Position numbers and translations under genes: made by a program
Source of the DNA: Taenia hydatigena
Lineage: Eukaryota; Platyhelminthes; Cestoda; Cyclophyllidea; Taeniidae
DNA length: 64,000 bases
Direction: 5' to 3'
NCBI GenBank assembly: GCA_036345935.2
Contig: JADWOT020000004.1
Coordinates: forward strand, 13,398,617 to 13,462,616
Shown here: piece by piece, positions 38,691 through 51,045 of the stretch
Position numbering within the stretch: the first letter of the stretch is position 1
Layout: every line of letters starts with the position of its first letter
The notes under the pieces: generated by a model
What the model saw: the letters and a program-made list of their open reading frames with translations, nothing else
What the model was told of the DNA's origin: nothing
Databases searched by the model: none

Positions 38691-40620
38691 TTCAATCCAC
38701 TCACGTGCTAAGCATACTGTCGTCCCCATTAGGCACACCATTCACCATCAACCACGACTAACTGGTTGATAACTAAGTTTCTATCTCCAAACGCTCTTTA
38801 CACGTTTTATACTAAAAGTGAAGTGGCGCGCTGCACCAGTTCGGATTATTTGAATAAAGCTGCACTCAACTCATTTTATTTGGTATTTTGGCTGTCAACA
38901 GTTTGCATGCACGTATGTGGAAGTTGGTTGGGTAATTTGTTGGCGCAGATGCACACGTAGTGCTGCAACTTTGCTTAGGCGTGCAGTGGTTGCTATGGCA
39001 TAGCAGTGTACGGTTAGTTCTTCCGTAGGATGCAACTCCTCTTCCCCTAACACATAAAAGCACCGAGTTCGGTGTAGACTCAAGGCAACCGGAAACCGGT
39101 TCCAATGACTACCACATGGAGTGAAGTGCGGCCAAATTAGCACAACTGAGGAGGTTCAACAAAGCAATAATCTCATTTGGTAATTATATTCGTTTGAAGT
39201 TGTAAGCGTTTTACGCATTGATGCAACAGAGAAACCTACCTACTTATCATTACATCCATGACGACAACGACAAACGAGTGATGGTGTGGAGTTATTGTGT
39301 CCCAAGGGAAGAATTCAGTGTAGCACCCAATAGTGAAGCGTTGAAGAATAGTAAGATGAGGAGGTAAAAGTGTCGGATGGTGGGGAGTGTAAAGTCCACG
39401 AGATCAGACAATGTGCACACAAAGCCAATCCCCTATGCCGACGTTCGCACGTGGCCTTACAGGTGAGCATCAACTTCCATCGCTGTCAGCAATGCGATCC
39501 TGTGTGTGTGTGTGTGTGCACAGCAGTTGCCATTGGCTTGCTGATTGCAGCGGTCTTTGACGTCTAAGTGGAAGTGTGCCTGTGAATGCGAAAGACAAAA
39601 TTGGCCTACACATTGGACTATTTTGCACACATTACGCACTCACGTTATTCATGGTAAAGTGTAGCATTATGAGCGCGTCACCAACTCATGGGACTGCAAT
39701 CACTGTAACATGCAGTGGTCTTACTAGCAACCGTTTGGGATGATTGACCGACCGACGTAAAACTGTGTCTAGAGATTCTACTTAAGCAATTGTATCGCAT
39801 ATCATGGCGACTAGGATAAACACATATTGAGTTCCACTTTTATGCCCGGGTAACCACACTCGCAGATCCCCTAACCACCCGTACATGCTCCTGTCGTCTT
39901 TTTAAATATTTAGTCCATGGTAAGATCTAATCCCAAAAATGTGAGCAATTGAATGGTCATAACGCCTTCCCGTCAACCTCAATGATTAGTTAGTGTTCTA
40001 TTCCCCCACCTCTTAACTCATCCGCTTAACACCGGCATAATTCGGTCTGAATAACATGTGATTTCGAATGACATATTCGAATGTAGCACTCGAATGCGGA
40101 TGGTCAATTAAAGTGAAGGAGATGACTTATGGACCTTTCGGATGGCCCTAATATTTAGGAAAATGTTACCAGTGGCAAGTGAACAACCAGTTTCCAGTGA
40201 TTTACAAATCTTTGTGAGAAAGACGCCTTGTAGCTTTTGCTCATGGAACCCAAATCAATCGTGCAGATACTGCTGCATACCGCATACGGGCAGTGATTTT
40301 GTTAATATACCGATGCGATCTCGTTCTCTGAATTGCTGTCATCATATACAAATGCACACGCTCTGGGATGAAGATGAGCGGCAATATGCGGCAGATTATC
40401 CTTGATGATTTATGATTCGCTAATCTGAGTTTTGCACTAATTCGTTAGCAGAATGCTTAGCGCGCCAAAGTCCAGATAAGTAAGCAATTGGTTTGAGTTT
40501 TGCATGAAAGAGTGTGTCTTTTATGAAGAATAATCGACCACCGGTTCAACACATCAGATTGATAGTGGTGCAAATGCTTCTGCCTTGCCAACATGCATGC
40601 ACAGTAGTCGCACGCATTCA

Positions 40621-40680
40621 GTAATGTAGCCGCGTGGTTAGCATTGCGTTGTACACTGAATATTCGTGAGGCAGATCCCC
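40621..40680 (+). repeat. tRNA-like (SINE-type) head
   Basis: Nearly identical to 42491-42550; first of the two copies bounding the insertion in F'. Confidence 0.4.
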
Positions 40681-42490
40681 TTTGTATGCATGTGGGAGTG
40701 TGACAGTTTGTGCATGCAAGCTTTTGCCCACTGCCTTACTTGGCTTACTCCTCTGAGCCTTTTCATTTAGTCGTACGGTCCCATCGACAGGCTCTTTTCA
40801 ATTTGACGAAAATTCACGGGGTCTAGTAGCATTGAAGCCAATGCGCGATACTCTAGTCGCTTTGATAACGAGGCCGAATTTGATGCGGCATACCGGAATC
40901 GCGGAACTCTGTTGAGATATTGCTGATAAGGAGACGGTGGGTACTCTTCTAGTGGCTTGTGCTATTGAGCAACGGTGGGGTCATTGTAGTTGGGTCAGTC
41001 AGGGTTGTTGCACGCCTGCTTCAGATGTCATTGTTGGACATTAATTAAAATCAGCACTAAGTTGGTGCATTAATTTGATTTTATTCTCCGAATACTGTTT
41101 GTTGTGCAGTTCAGCCTGAGTTTTTGTTCCGAAATGAAGATGATTACAGAATTTGTCGATTTTACCCTATAAAACGTTACATGTGTGCGTGCTGGTGGTA
41201 CAGATCTCCTTAATCCAAATGGCCTTGTGATTTCTAGATGTAAAGTTGGAGATGGATAAGCTGGTTGGGTAATCTCTTGATGTAGATGCAGACGTAGAAC
41301 TGATACATGGCTAATGCTCTCAGAGACTGCGCTGGCGAGGCATTTTGCGGTTAACTTTTTCCATGCAATGCTTCACACTTTCATGATTGGAATCAAAATT
41401 CCTCAAAGCTCTTTAAATTCCATCGCCTAATCAAGGTGTGCCAGTTGGATTTTGGAAACCAGATCTACGGCTCATTGAGATACTGAGTTGACATAACTTG
41501 CTTTCGCGATCGAGACTGCAAATCTACTCTAACTGAAGCAATTTCCATTCATCAATATCTTTATTTCTTTTCCAGCGCAAGCTATGATTCGACAACGAGA
41601 ACATGCGCAATTCAGTCATCACAACGCACACCCTCCCATCAACTTCCACACACCTCCTGTTCAATGACTGTGGAATGTCCCACTGTGCAATTCCTTAATC
41701 CATCTGCCGAATTTGGGAAGAATCTGGTGGGATGAAGCATAACGTATAATGGTAGAAGTGGGATGACGCCCAAATCAAGGATGGTTCATTTTACTCAAGG
41801 CAGATGACGATCAAGCCTTTCGCATAGTTTTAATCTTGGGAACAAATCGCAAGGAGCAAGAGAGAAAATTATTCCCAGTAATTCACAAAACTCGTGCTTT
41901 TTCCCCATAGAATTTCAATTAATTGTGCGGGTGTTGTGCCATGCTGAATATGGGGCGTGACTCTATCACTACCTCGAATAAATCTTATTACTTAAATTGC
42001 TGTTGGCATCTACTCACTCACTCACTCAGACACCAACTCGTGCCGTCAAAGCTGAAAATACCTACGATTAAAGCATCACCGAGGCCCTCTACACAACACC
42101 TTTCGCAGCAAGGATCACATCAACACAACAAATTACCCTCGTCTCACCCCCAGTCCTCCGCCATCTCTATGCGCTGCTGCTCCAACAGCACGCATATCAC
42201 ATTGATGACAATAGCGCACCCTTCACCACACAGGTAAACGGGAATAGCACCTTTCCACCCAACATAAGAACAACGCACATCTCCTTCTCCATCTTCTTCT
42301 TCTTCCTCTTCTTCAACGTCTATTCTAGCATGAAAGTGGAAAAAGAAAGTGGAGGATAAGATTTATGAACAAGATGAATACTAGCAAGGAAATAATGAAC
42401 AACGCTAAAACTCCTCACAAGTCTCTTCATCAAATTCCACCGCATTAATCAGAACTCATTCTTGATAAAATAGCTAACCATTTGGAAACA

Positions 42491-42550
42491 GTAATGTAGC
42501 CGCGTGGTTAGCATTGCGTTGTAGACTGAATATTCGTGAGGCGGATCCTC
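42491..42550 (+). repeat. tRNA-like (SINE-type) head
   Basis: TAGCCGCGTGGTTAGCATTGCG resembles the 5' part of class II tRNAs (Ser/Leu: GCCGAGTGGTTA). In the 32,590 copy TAGCCGAGTGG fits the pol III A-box consensus TRGYNNANNGG fully; here one base differs. A GGATCC downstream is at best a degenerate B box. Seven related copies occur in the window. Confidence 0.4.
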
Positions 42551-43454
42551 TTTTTATGCATGTGAGAATGTGGCAGTTTGTGCATGCATGCTTTTGCCCA
42601 CTGCAAGCATAGTTGAAAGCAATAGCAAGTGGCGTCAGGATTGCGAAGAGTAGATCCCAGTCCACTTACTCTCCTTCCACTCACCCACTCACCCAACCAC
42701 CCACTCATTCCCATTCATCTACTTCAAGCGACAGTTGGAGAGCTCCTTCATGGCAACTAGTTCGAGTCATTCACGCCCACTACTCATTTCCTTGTAGTAA
42801 GAATAAATGATGTCGCTAGTTACGCCGTAGGAGGTGGGATGCACGACTTAGTGAACAGCACGACTGGCATTGCAACTGGGAATCCATTTCGAATTGTGCA
42901 TGATCATGGTGCGAACTGCGATCCAACGCAATTCGGCTACAATTCACGCAGCCCTTAACAAGCCTCAAACTAGTTGTAATGACCATCACAATGTGGTGCA
43001 TTGTCACTAACTTAGCACCACCGGAACATATCAAGTATTCGTTAAACTCATTTGCCGATCATACTGATTTGAAACCTTATCCTTCCTAAGGCGACAGGAC
43101 TGAGCGCCAGCTCTACCTCGAATAAATCTCATTACTTACATTGCCGTTGGCATCCACAAGTAGGGAAGTCCCAACTAAAGGCGAGTTGCAACGATCCGAC
43201 AACAGGGTGTTTGACTTTCAAACATCTGGAAAAGTCCAAATATTGTCTTAGCTTCAAGTGGTGGGGCATGACTTCCATGAGGAAAAGTATCCTTCCATTG
43301 AACAGTTGCGATTGAGAGCAATGGTGAACAATTTAGTTGGTGCTTAGGAAGAATGGCACTAATTGATGTTGATTTAGTTAGGAAATAGACGATGAAAATG
43401 CCTCTTTGTTGGAACTCACAGAGCAGTCGAAGGCAACGACAGCTCACTAATCAA

Positions 43455-43503
43455 ACTATGTGGCTATGATCCTATTTCAGGCTGAATAGTTGTGAGGCGG
43501 ACC
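43455..43503 (+). repeat. tRNA-like (SINE-type) head, diverged and isolated
   Basis: TATGTGGCTATGATCC followed by GGCTGAATAGTTGTGAGGCGGA, the same spacing as the other heads but outside the F copies, indicating dispersal independent of the big blocks. Confidence 0.35.
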
Positions 43504-44019
43504 AATTTAGTGTTTACAAGGAAATGTCGCGTCGCTCACATGTTTACATCTGTCCACTGCCAGAATAGCTGAAGACAGGGGCAAACAGCATCAACTTTGC
43601 GAAGAGTAAGTCTCAGTCTGCCTACCCTTCTTAGCATTAGTTACACTGTCTAATCTGTGACGGAATTTGCTCGCACTATTTTCGCACGCTTTTGCCTCCA
43701 CATCCTACCCATCTTCATCCCACTTTCTACAATGCACCGCTTCATCCTTGTGTACCTCATCCATTTCTCCTTACTGCATCCACTAAAGCCACGATAACTA
43801 CTCAGTAGCCGTTGTCATTCAGACTACGATCTGCAGGAATAAAATTTAGAGAATATTTGCGTTTCCCGATAGTGCTAATGTAGTTACAATGCACCGATTT
43901 GTGGTGGTCATTGCAAATTATTTGAGGCTAGTTTGTGGCTGTTCAACCATGACAACTTGTAAAATGATAAGATTTGGTACTGTATGATTAACAAATAAGA
44001 TTCAGGCGATGTTTTATTT

Positions 44020-45900
44020 GTTTCGATGATGCTAATTCAGTCACAATGCACCACTTTTGGAGGTCATTGTAACTTGTTTGAGGCTTGTTGTGAGCTGCGT
44101 GAATTGTAGTCAAGTTGCGTTAGATCACGGTTTGCACCATGATCTCACACAACTCAAAATGGATTCCTGGTCACATTCGCAGTCGCACATCGCACCTCCT
44201 ACTGCGTGACTTCGCAACACAATTGATTGTTACTGCAAAGGAACGAGTAGAGTGTGTGAATGAATTGAACTAATTGCCGCAAAGCTCTTGAATTGTCGTT
44301 CGAAGTGGATGAATGGGAATGAGTGGGTGGGTGAGTGGATGGATGGGTAAAGGGAGAGCAAGTGGGCTTGGGCTTACTCATCGAAATCTCGATGGCGCTT
44401 GCTCTAGCAATCAAATATTCCTGGAGTGAGCAAAAGCAGGCATATGCAAATCACTACATTTCCACACGCATGTTAGGTTGCTCTGCATCACGAAAATTCA
44501 GTCCGCAACGCAGTCATAACCACATGGCTGCATTACTGAGTACGTGTGACGGCTGTGTAAGTTGGTAAGGTGGAAGCATTTACGTCACCTACTCCTTAAT
44601 TAGGCCATTCCGACACCAAATTTATCACTCGCCATCACCAATAATTTGATCCGTTAACCGGGTGGTCGAGTATTATTTACACAAGCACACTCTTCATTGC
44701 AAAATTCAAACCAGTTGCCCACTTATCTGGACTTTGGCACGCAAAGCATTCTGCCGACGGATTAGTGCAATTATCAGAATGTTGCTATGTAAATCAGTCT
44801 CCTGTATCCGCTCACCTTCATTCTAGAGCGTGTGCATTTGTAAATGCTGACAGTGAATCAGCGAATAAGATTGTATCGAGGTATGGATAGAATCACTGCC
44901 CATATTCGGTGTGGAGCAGTATCAGCACAATTGGTTTTGATTCTCTAGGCAAAGGGTAAAGAAGGCCTTTTCTATTGAGATTTGTAAATCACCGGAAACG
45001 GGTTGCTCTCTTGCCTCTGGTAACACATTCCTAAAAATCAGGGCTATACGAAAGGCTCATAAGTCACCTCTCTAAGTCAACTTGACCATCCTCTAATCAA
45101 GCGCTAAATCCGAATGTCATTCGGAATCACGTGTTATTTAGACCAGATTCTTCTGGTGTTAAGCAGACGACTTAAAAAAGCAGGAAAGCAGGAAGGAGTT
45201 GTGGTAATTTGGTCGCCCTCATTTTCGGGATTGGGTCTTATCGTGGGCTAAAATTAAAAGAAGACAGAAGTAGGTACGGGTGGTTAAGTGATCTACCAGT
45301 GTGGGTACACGTGCATAAAATTGGGGCTCAATATGTGTCGATCCTGGTCGCTGTGACATGCGAAATAATTACTTAAATAAATCTCAAGACAAAGTATCAT
45401 ATTGTTTAGTCACCTTAAACGGTTGCTAGTGAGACAAATGCATGTTGGAGTGATTGGAGTCTCATAAATCGGTAAGGCATTCATGGTGCCATAAGTTAAC
45501 ATGAATAACATGAGTGTGTAATGTGTGCAAAACAGTCCAGTGTCTAGGCCAATATACTCATCCGCATTCACAAGCACACTTCCACTTTGACGTCAATGGC
45601 CGCTGCATTAAGCAAGCCAATGGCAATTGGTGTGTACAAGCACGCACACATGGTTGCATTACTGAGAGCGATAGAAGTTGAGGTGTGCATGTGAAGCCAC
45701 GTGCGACCGTCGGCATAGGAGATGGGCTACTTCGTATACACCATCTGCTCTCGTGATCTTGGCTCTCTCTGCGACCCGACTCCTTTGCCGCCTCGCCTCA
45801 ATATTCTTCAACGCTTCGCTATTAGGTGCTACGCCGAAGTCTTCCCTCAAAATATAATCACTTCACTCCATCACTCGTTTGCTGTTGTCGTCGTGGGCCT
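44020..45900 (+). repeat. Third copy F'' of block F, direct orientation
   Basis: Aligns in direct orientation with 32055-33888 of F (offset about 11.97-12.01 kb): the same order of TGCACCA start, GGGTGAGT minisatellite, tRNA-like head, CACACA tract and TCACTCGTTTG end. More diverged than F versus F'. A short extra copy of its first ~80 bp precedes it (43866-43950). Confidence 0.8.
44481..44536 (-). repeat. tRNA-like (SINE-type) head, diverged
   Basis: Minus strand GTAATGCAGCCATGTGGTTATGACTGCG. Same position within F'' as the head in F. Confidence 0.35.
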
Positions 45901-45907
45901 ATGCATA

Positions 45908-46105
45908 TGGGTGAAACGTTACTTACGTTTATCCTGGTAGCTATGACATGCGATAGAAGTGCACATGGCGAATTGTCAGTCACTTCGCCAAATCGGCAAA
46001 TCATCTTTATCTGTTGCGAGCTTACCAACGGCATGGGACATTTGGCATCGCCTCTTTGGCTGGTCACTTGTTCATCGCACCTCCGTGTTTGGTGTAGTGT
46101 GTGTG
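45908..46105 (-). repeat. Inverted-repeat block G' (right arm)
   Basis: Reverse complement of 27165-27335. It immediately follows the direct copy F''. Part of it also resembles E2' near 56930-57000. Confidence 0.65.
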
Positions 46106-49100
46106 CTTCATCAATCGATTGCTCTGCTTGCACAGCTGAATTTGAATCGCTGCTACTCACACACAATATGGGTTCGTTCCCTGTTGTCAAGGCAGCCCTT
46201 CGGTAGCTAAGTGCGCTGATATGGTGTCATCAAGAGCTTGCAGGCAAATGGAGACTGAGAAAGATTGCCCTGATGATATCTATGCTGGTAATTTGCAAAA
46301 AGCGTGGCGTTGTCACGGCTGATCATTGCAACCCATCTAGTTGTTAGTTCGCGTGAAGTATACTGCTCCCATCATCCCTCTAGCTTTACTGCTGCAGTTT
46401 CCAAGGCTGGGCTTGGCTTGAATTCCCGATTTGGCAATGTCGATTCACGCTGCTGGCTGCTCATGCGTACTCAAGTCGTGACATTACTTCACTGCGAATG
46501 GTTCCTCCAACGTATGCAGCTGTTCTCGTATGCAAACTGTGCACTGGCGTCTGGATGAACCTTGAGCTAAAGTGAAGTGACAAAGCATACGGCGGGCTGC
46601 AATGATGATGAGTGATGAGGTCAGCAGCATTCTAAGTACTAAACTCTACGTTGGTAACTCCGAATACATTCATCGATGTACGGCATGACGATATCCAGTG
46701 GCATGCAAGTTATGCTGAAAAGAATAGCAGGAGAGTTCCTCGTCCTAGCTAAAACACAAAATCTGCGAAACCATGATGTGAGACAATTGAACGGGACTCC
46801 GACATTTCTGTGCAACTGCCTCTTTGATGACAGAATTGTGTCAGGATGTAATGTTGTACGTTCTGTCACAAATTCTTCTTGATTAATCCGTGCAAACTCA
46901 ATGCAGAATGCGACCTCGAACGTGAACCAAATCGTGCATATTGTGGTCATCTTCTTTGATTTACGCTGAATATTATCCACTGCATGCGTTGTCATGGTAC
47001 TTGCTAGAGAAACGGCTGCAAAGATTTTGCTAATAATGCCAAATCGGATGGCTTTAAATGGCAACATGTTTGGGTCTATTAATGCCAACAGCATCACTTC
47101 CATTCAGCAGAGAGGCGACATCGGATGGATGGCACTGAGGGAATATGATTCCTGCCCAATTCACGCATTCATGGCTGCAATGTAAGAGCTGAACGATTGT
47201 AACCAACTAGTATTTTGGTGCAAAACCATACATACATTCCATGCATACATTCCATTTTGCCAAATAGAACAGTCACACTAGTCTTAAACCCGTTTCGGTT
47301 TGTATGGAGGTGGTTTACACAGGCCTACACTTGTAGTGATCCTTTCCCGAAGCTACGGCAGTCCAGGTAAGCAAATGAGATGTGTCTGGGCAATGGAGCT
47401 TAGAACGGTAGTTAAAACACTAGTGCATTCAACTAGGTAGCAGCCAGTGGATGTTGTTGGGTGAAAATATGTGTTATCATCTTGGTTAATTTATCAATTA
47501 AATTACCATGCCCTGCCTCATCATTCCTTCATTTCTTAAGTGCATGCGTTCAATTTTCTTGGTGCTTCGCATTTGAACCAAAATGAGGAAAACTGAATAG
47601 AATGCCAGCTGTTCCCTCTTTGTTTTCTTTACTTACCACTCCAACCAGTGACAAACAATCAGCCACAAAAGGGCCAACCCGGAGGTTGGGAAAGTGGTTT
47701 ACGCCTTAAGACACGTCACAGTACACCTCATTTTCCAATGTGTTTCCGAGCTTCTTGTTGTACACACATCTTATAGCAATCGCAACAGAAGACAGATCGT
47801 CACACTGACCAGTGACAATTCTCTTCAGTCTATTCGCATCCTGATGTTGAAATCAGCTCGACGACAAGTGGTGTGCAAACGCGGTTCAATAATATTTGAG
47901 CTTATGGATATACGGTGAGGTGGGACTAATAAGCGATCTTGTGGTCAAATCTGTAACACGTTATATGCCTGAAAATAAACAGGAATGCTGCCTGGAATGT
48001 TGCAAGTTGTTTAGTTTCAAAAGTTAAGAGCTCTCACTCACTGTTCGGTGACATGAAACAGTCCACGTAAACACTTTCAAATGTGCTGCATGTTTGCACA
48101 AGAGTAAGGAACTCAAGAAAGGTCCTTTTTCTTTTGTAAAAACGGTTTTTTTTAGGCTAAGCTTTCACTTTGAGGAAGGAAACGCCGACACTTTTGTCAT
48201 GTATCACGTTGCGTGCCTTTGTCGTGGTTGAGCCAAGTTTTTAAAGCCGCCAATTTGGAGTGCCGAAGTTAGTGTCATTCCTAACTTATGCGAGCTCTGT
48301 TTCGCATTCATTGAAATGGCGAGTGAGAGACAGAGAACGAGGCTCTTAAAGCAGTGCAACAACTCAGGTTCTGGTCGTTCGTCTACTGCTTCTATGATTG
48401 CTCCGTGTTCCATGAATGCAGATACAAGATGCAAATGCAAGAATTAACTCGTTCGAAAGAATTCGATTCCATGTGAGCACCCTCATGAGCCTCGTAAAAC
48501 CTTCGATGGATAATCTAAAGTGATGTCCAACCGTGTCAACAAAGATTAACAGCTTTCAGGCCAATGAATTTTCGGCTATCCTGAATCGATACGAATTTGG
48601 TGCCTAGGAGGAATGCTTGAGCTGTCTGTAGGCGTTAAAGCCTTGTTTTACTTCGTGCGAGAAGGGAAAGAAAGAAGGTAGTTAAGAATCGCTGCCACTT
48701 CAAACAGAACATATCCCTTTGCCGTGTAATAAAGTGATTGTATTGCAGGTTTGGTTAACTCAGGATGCGTGGCGACCAGCAGGTGGCCAGGAATCGTCTG
48801 GCACTTGAACTCACTCAACGAAAACACAAGCGCATTTAGAATTCTATCCACAGTTTAAGAGCCACAGCAGACTACTATGAGTGGCTAGGTTATAGTCATT
48901 TCCCTTTGTTGCATAAATGCCTTACATTCGCGCCAATTTCCTGTCATTTCTGCTCTAAACTACGCTACCGCACTCAAGGCACCAACGCTTAAGCTAAGTC
49001 TTGCAATTTGTCATGCAGCAATTGCTTCGTAAAGGCTTGGTACTCAAATTTCGTTACACTTGCTAGCCCGTTGCAGCTTCCAATGGAACAGTGGTGGTCG

Positions 49101-49890
49101 AATCTCACGCCTCACCAATCCACGATTACTGCGATCAGTGTTACAAGCAGGGTCACAAATTGCAACTAGGAAATTCCAATTTCCACTTAAGTTTACATCT
49201 TGACTGCCACACCTTCACCCAACAAAAGTGATTAAGTCACTTGCAGTAGTTTCTAAAGGGAATAAAGTGTGCCTCTCTTTAAGCGAACATTGGTGGCAAT
49301 TCTAAGGGGAACTTAATAGCCGCTCGTCTTTCGGACGGACGGCACTTGGGTGGCATTTTCCAGCTAAACGCTGACCTGATGAATTGCACATGAAGTAAAC
49401 TTCTGAATCAGACACACTGTGCTCCTTTTGGGAACACTGCTTGTTCACACCTCAGTACAAGCAATGACGCTCACATCAAGTTCCTCCGAAACATTACTCC
49501 GCCGCATCATGTTCGTGTCGCGTTTAGAGGAGCATCTAGGACAGTAGTGCATTCCGCGTGTGTCAAGTTGGCTCGTGCTTACGTTAAGTGACTGCAGTTC
49601 CAACGAATGCCTGCTCGTTGCAAATATCCGCTCATTACAAAGGCAACATGTAATGGAGGTCACGCACTCCCAAGCTGCCTCATTTCTGGGAGGTGGATAG
49701 ACGAATGTTTGCATGTGGTGCCACACACACACACACAAGTTGGCTTAGGAGATGGGCTACTTTGATTCGACATCTCGGCTGCCTCCGGTTGGCATTCTTT
49801 ACTCCACTTTGTACGCGTCACCTCTTCATATTTGGCTCTAATCCGACAGCTTCTCACAATACACATCGAAATCACCCCATCAGTCAGTCG
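46106..49890. other. Right arm between G' and the direct repeat, no firm gene
   Basis: Apart from the weak receptor-like frame (46639-47103) and a partial X repeat beginning at 49715, I see nothing supported. No inverted match to 27.3-31.9 kb was found by eye. Confidence 0.45.
46639..47103 (-). pseudogene. Possible ANF-receptor/iGluR ligand-binding-domain fragment (weak)
   Basis: A 154-codon open frame. Three stretches recall, by eye, the N-terminal ligand-binding region of ionotropic glutamate receptors: KAIRFGIISKIF (like IxIGxIF); EVAFCIEFARINQEEF followed by LHPDTIL (like AF..AV.RIN....LLP.T.L); and SITCMPLDIVMPYIDECIRS (like the INLYPD...A..D.. stretch). No invariant motif such as GVAAIFGP is visible, the order is interrupted, and there are no flanking exons I can identify. 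An ORF of this length is expected about once by chance in a window this size. The opposite strand is also fairly open. Treat as a hypothesis for a protein-profile search. Confidence 0.25.
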
Positions 49891-50072
49891 TTGCCATCTA
49901 AATTGTTCGGCACTTGCAACTCATTCAAAGCCATATCTGAAAAAGCAAATCCTTTGAAAAGTACAATTGCCAGTTGCAATTGCCATCTTGTAAAGACTTG
50001 AGAATAGTCGTGTTTGTTCCGCAACTTATCTTGCAGCTAGCATCAGAGTGTAGAGCTTGTTAAAATGTGGAG
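49891..50072 (+). repeat. ~180-bp direct repeat, copy 1
   Basis: Starts TGCCATCTAAATTGTTC and ends TTAAAATGTGGAG. It matches 51394-51577 with about a dozen differences by eye. It directly precedes block E1'. Confidence 0.85.
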
Positions 50073-50084
50073 GTTCGTTTCATC

Positions 50085-50532
50085 ACCACGCATTCCCTCC
50101 CACCATAATCGACTGATGCACCATCTCTTCACAGCCGCACGTGGTATGATGGAGCAATCGTTCCTGTGGTTCGCTAAGTAATCCTAAGATATCATGGCAA
50201 ACGCAACTAATTACGAAAAATGGATATGTAGAAGGCTTGAATTTCATTAAAATTATGAGGCTCATGACCACTTGTCACGAAGTCGGTTTTGAGGTGCAGA
50301 CATCTTCCAGCATGGTTAGCTTAAAAGTCTGTCTCATTAATACCTAAGTTGAGTTGCAACAAAGTAAGACTCACCTCGGTTAGAGGTGACATTTCTTGGT
50401 TCTAACAAGATATCATATATGCGGTTACATTTGTGCTATCACCCATGCACCTCATAATTCCAACTTCCGTTTCTTTTAGCAGTTCAAAATATGTGCCTGT
50501 TTTACCTATCTCCTAACAGTAGCAAGGCGCCT
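50085..50532 (-). repeat. Inverted-repeat block E1' (right arm, displaced)
   Basis: Reverse complement of 25884-26340. It lies about 6.4 kb away from E2', inside a pair of ~180-bp direct repeats, and starts with the same ~20-bp motif that ends E2'. Confidence 0.85.
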
Positions 50533-50725
50533 TGCTTTGCGCTGTTACACCTAATGATATAGCATCTATGCTTCGATCGACTGTTAAGATTCATTGCCAT
50601 ATCTCTCACTCGTGTGCAATTCCTAAATTGTTTTACTTGCGTGTTTGTACTTTAAATTATTGTGTTTGTTACAAAACTGCTCTAGTTTGTGCTATTTGTT
50701 GCATCATCTAAACCACATCTCCGCC
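50533..50725 (-). repeat. Inverted-repeat block E1b' (right arm)
   Basis: Reverse complement of 23690-23866. It continues directly from E1' at GCGCCTTGCTTTGCGC, without the left arm's 2-kb interruption. Confidence 0.8.
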
Positions 50726-50872
50726 TTACAACTCTTTTCCAAGAATACCAACGCTTCATCCTCATTAAACACTCCACACCACCACCTACACTTGCACATC
50801 AGCAAGAAACCCGTGTCCCCTTTCCAAACGGGGACCGCTTTCATTGCTGGCGTGTGCGCAGCATTGACACTG

Positions 50873-51045
50873 GAAGGAGGAGGAGGAGAAGGAGTGGGGG
50901 AGTGGAGAAGGGGTGGGAGTGGGAGGAGGAGGAGGGCTAGAGGCGATATGGCGTCGATGGATGTGTAGAAGTGGGGATGAATCCAATTAGCACATGCACA
51001 TGAAACGCAATGGGGAGCTAGAGAGGGGGAGAGAGGGAGAGACAA
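50873..51045 (+). repeat. GGA-rich purine tract
   Basis: GGAGGAGGAGGAGAAGGAG and further GGA/GGG units to 50940, then a GAGAGGG run to 51045. The 194-codon minus-strand frame across it (51288-50704) is Pro/Ser/Leu-rich and I do not call it a gene. Confidence 0.75.

Larger units (their letters stand above)
34314..38822. other. Central spacer between palindrome arms, no supported gene
   Basis: Not matched elsewhere in the window except 38450-38690, which repeats 28200-28400 in direct orientation. Contains a GGA tract (34727-34762) and a GA tract (34798-34822). A 114-codon frame at 36115-36459 has no recognisable features; length alone does not support a gene. A tRNA A-box-like TGGCGCAGTGG occurs at 35468 without a convincing fold. 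Confidence 0.7.
40621..42605. mobile_element. 1.87-kb insertion in F' bounded by ~115-bp direct repeats
   Basis: The ~115-bp segment at 40621-40735 (GTAATGTAGCCGCGTGG... to TTTTGCCCACTGC) recurs at 42491-42605. F has a single copy (about 32482-32595). Between the copies is DNA absent from F, including a 50-bp motif also at 9370 and a stretch resembling block A' near 62700. The layout suits an insertion or amplification mediated by the repeat, or loss from F by recombination. No transposase or RT frame seen inside. Confidence 0.5.
38823..43116 (-). repeat. Inverted-repeat block F' (right arm, innermost)
   Basis: Reverse complement of 31970-34313 plus inserted DNA at about 40736-42490. It keeps an ~80-bp stretch (about 40360-40440) that F lacks but the third copy F'' has, so F is the deleted form. 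Confidence 0.9.
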
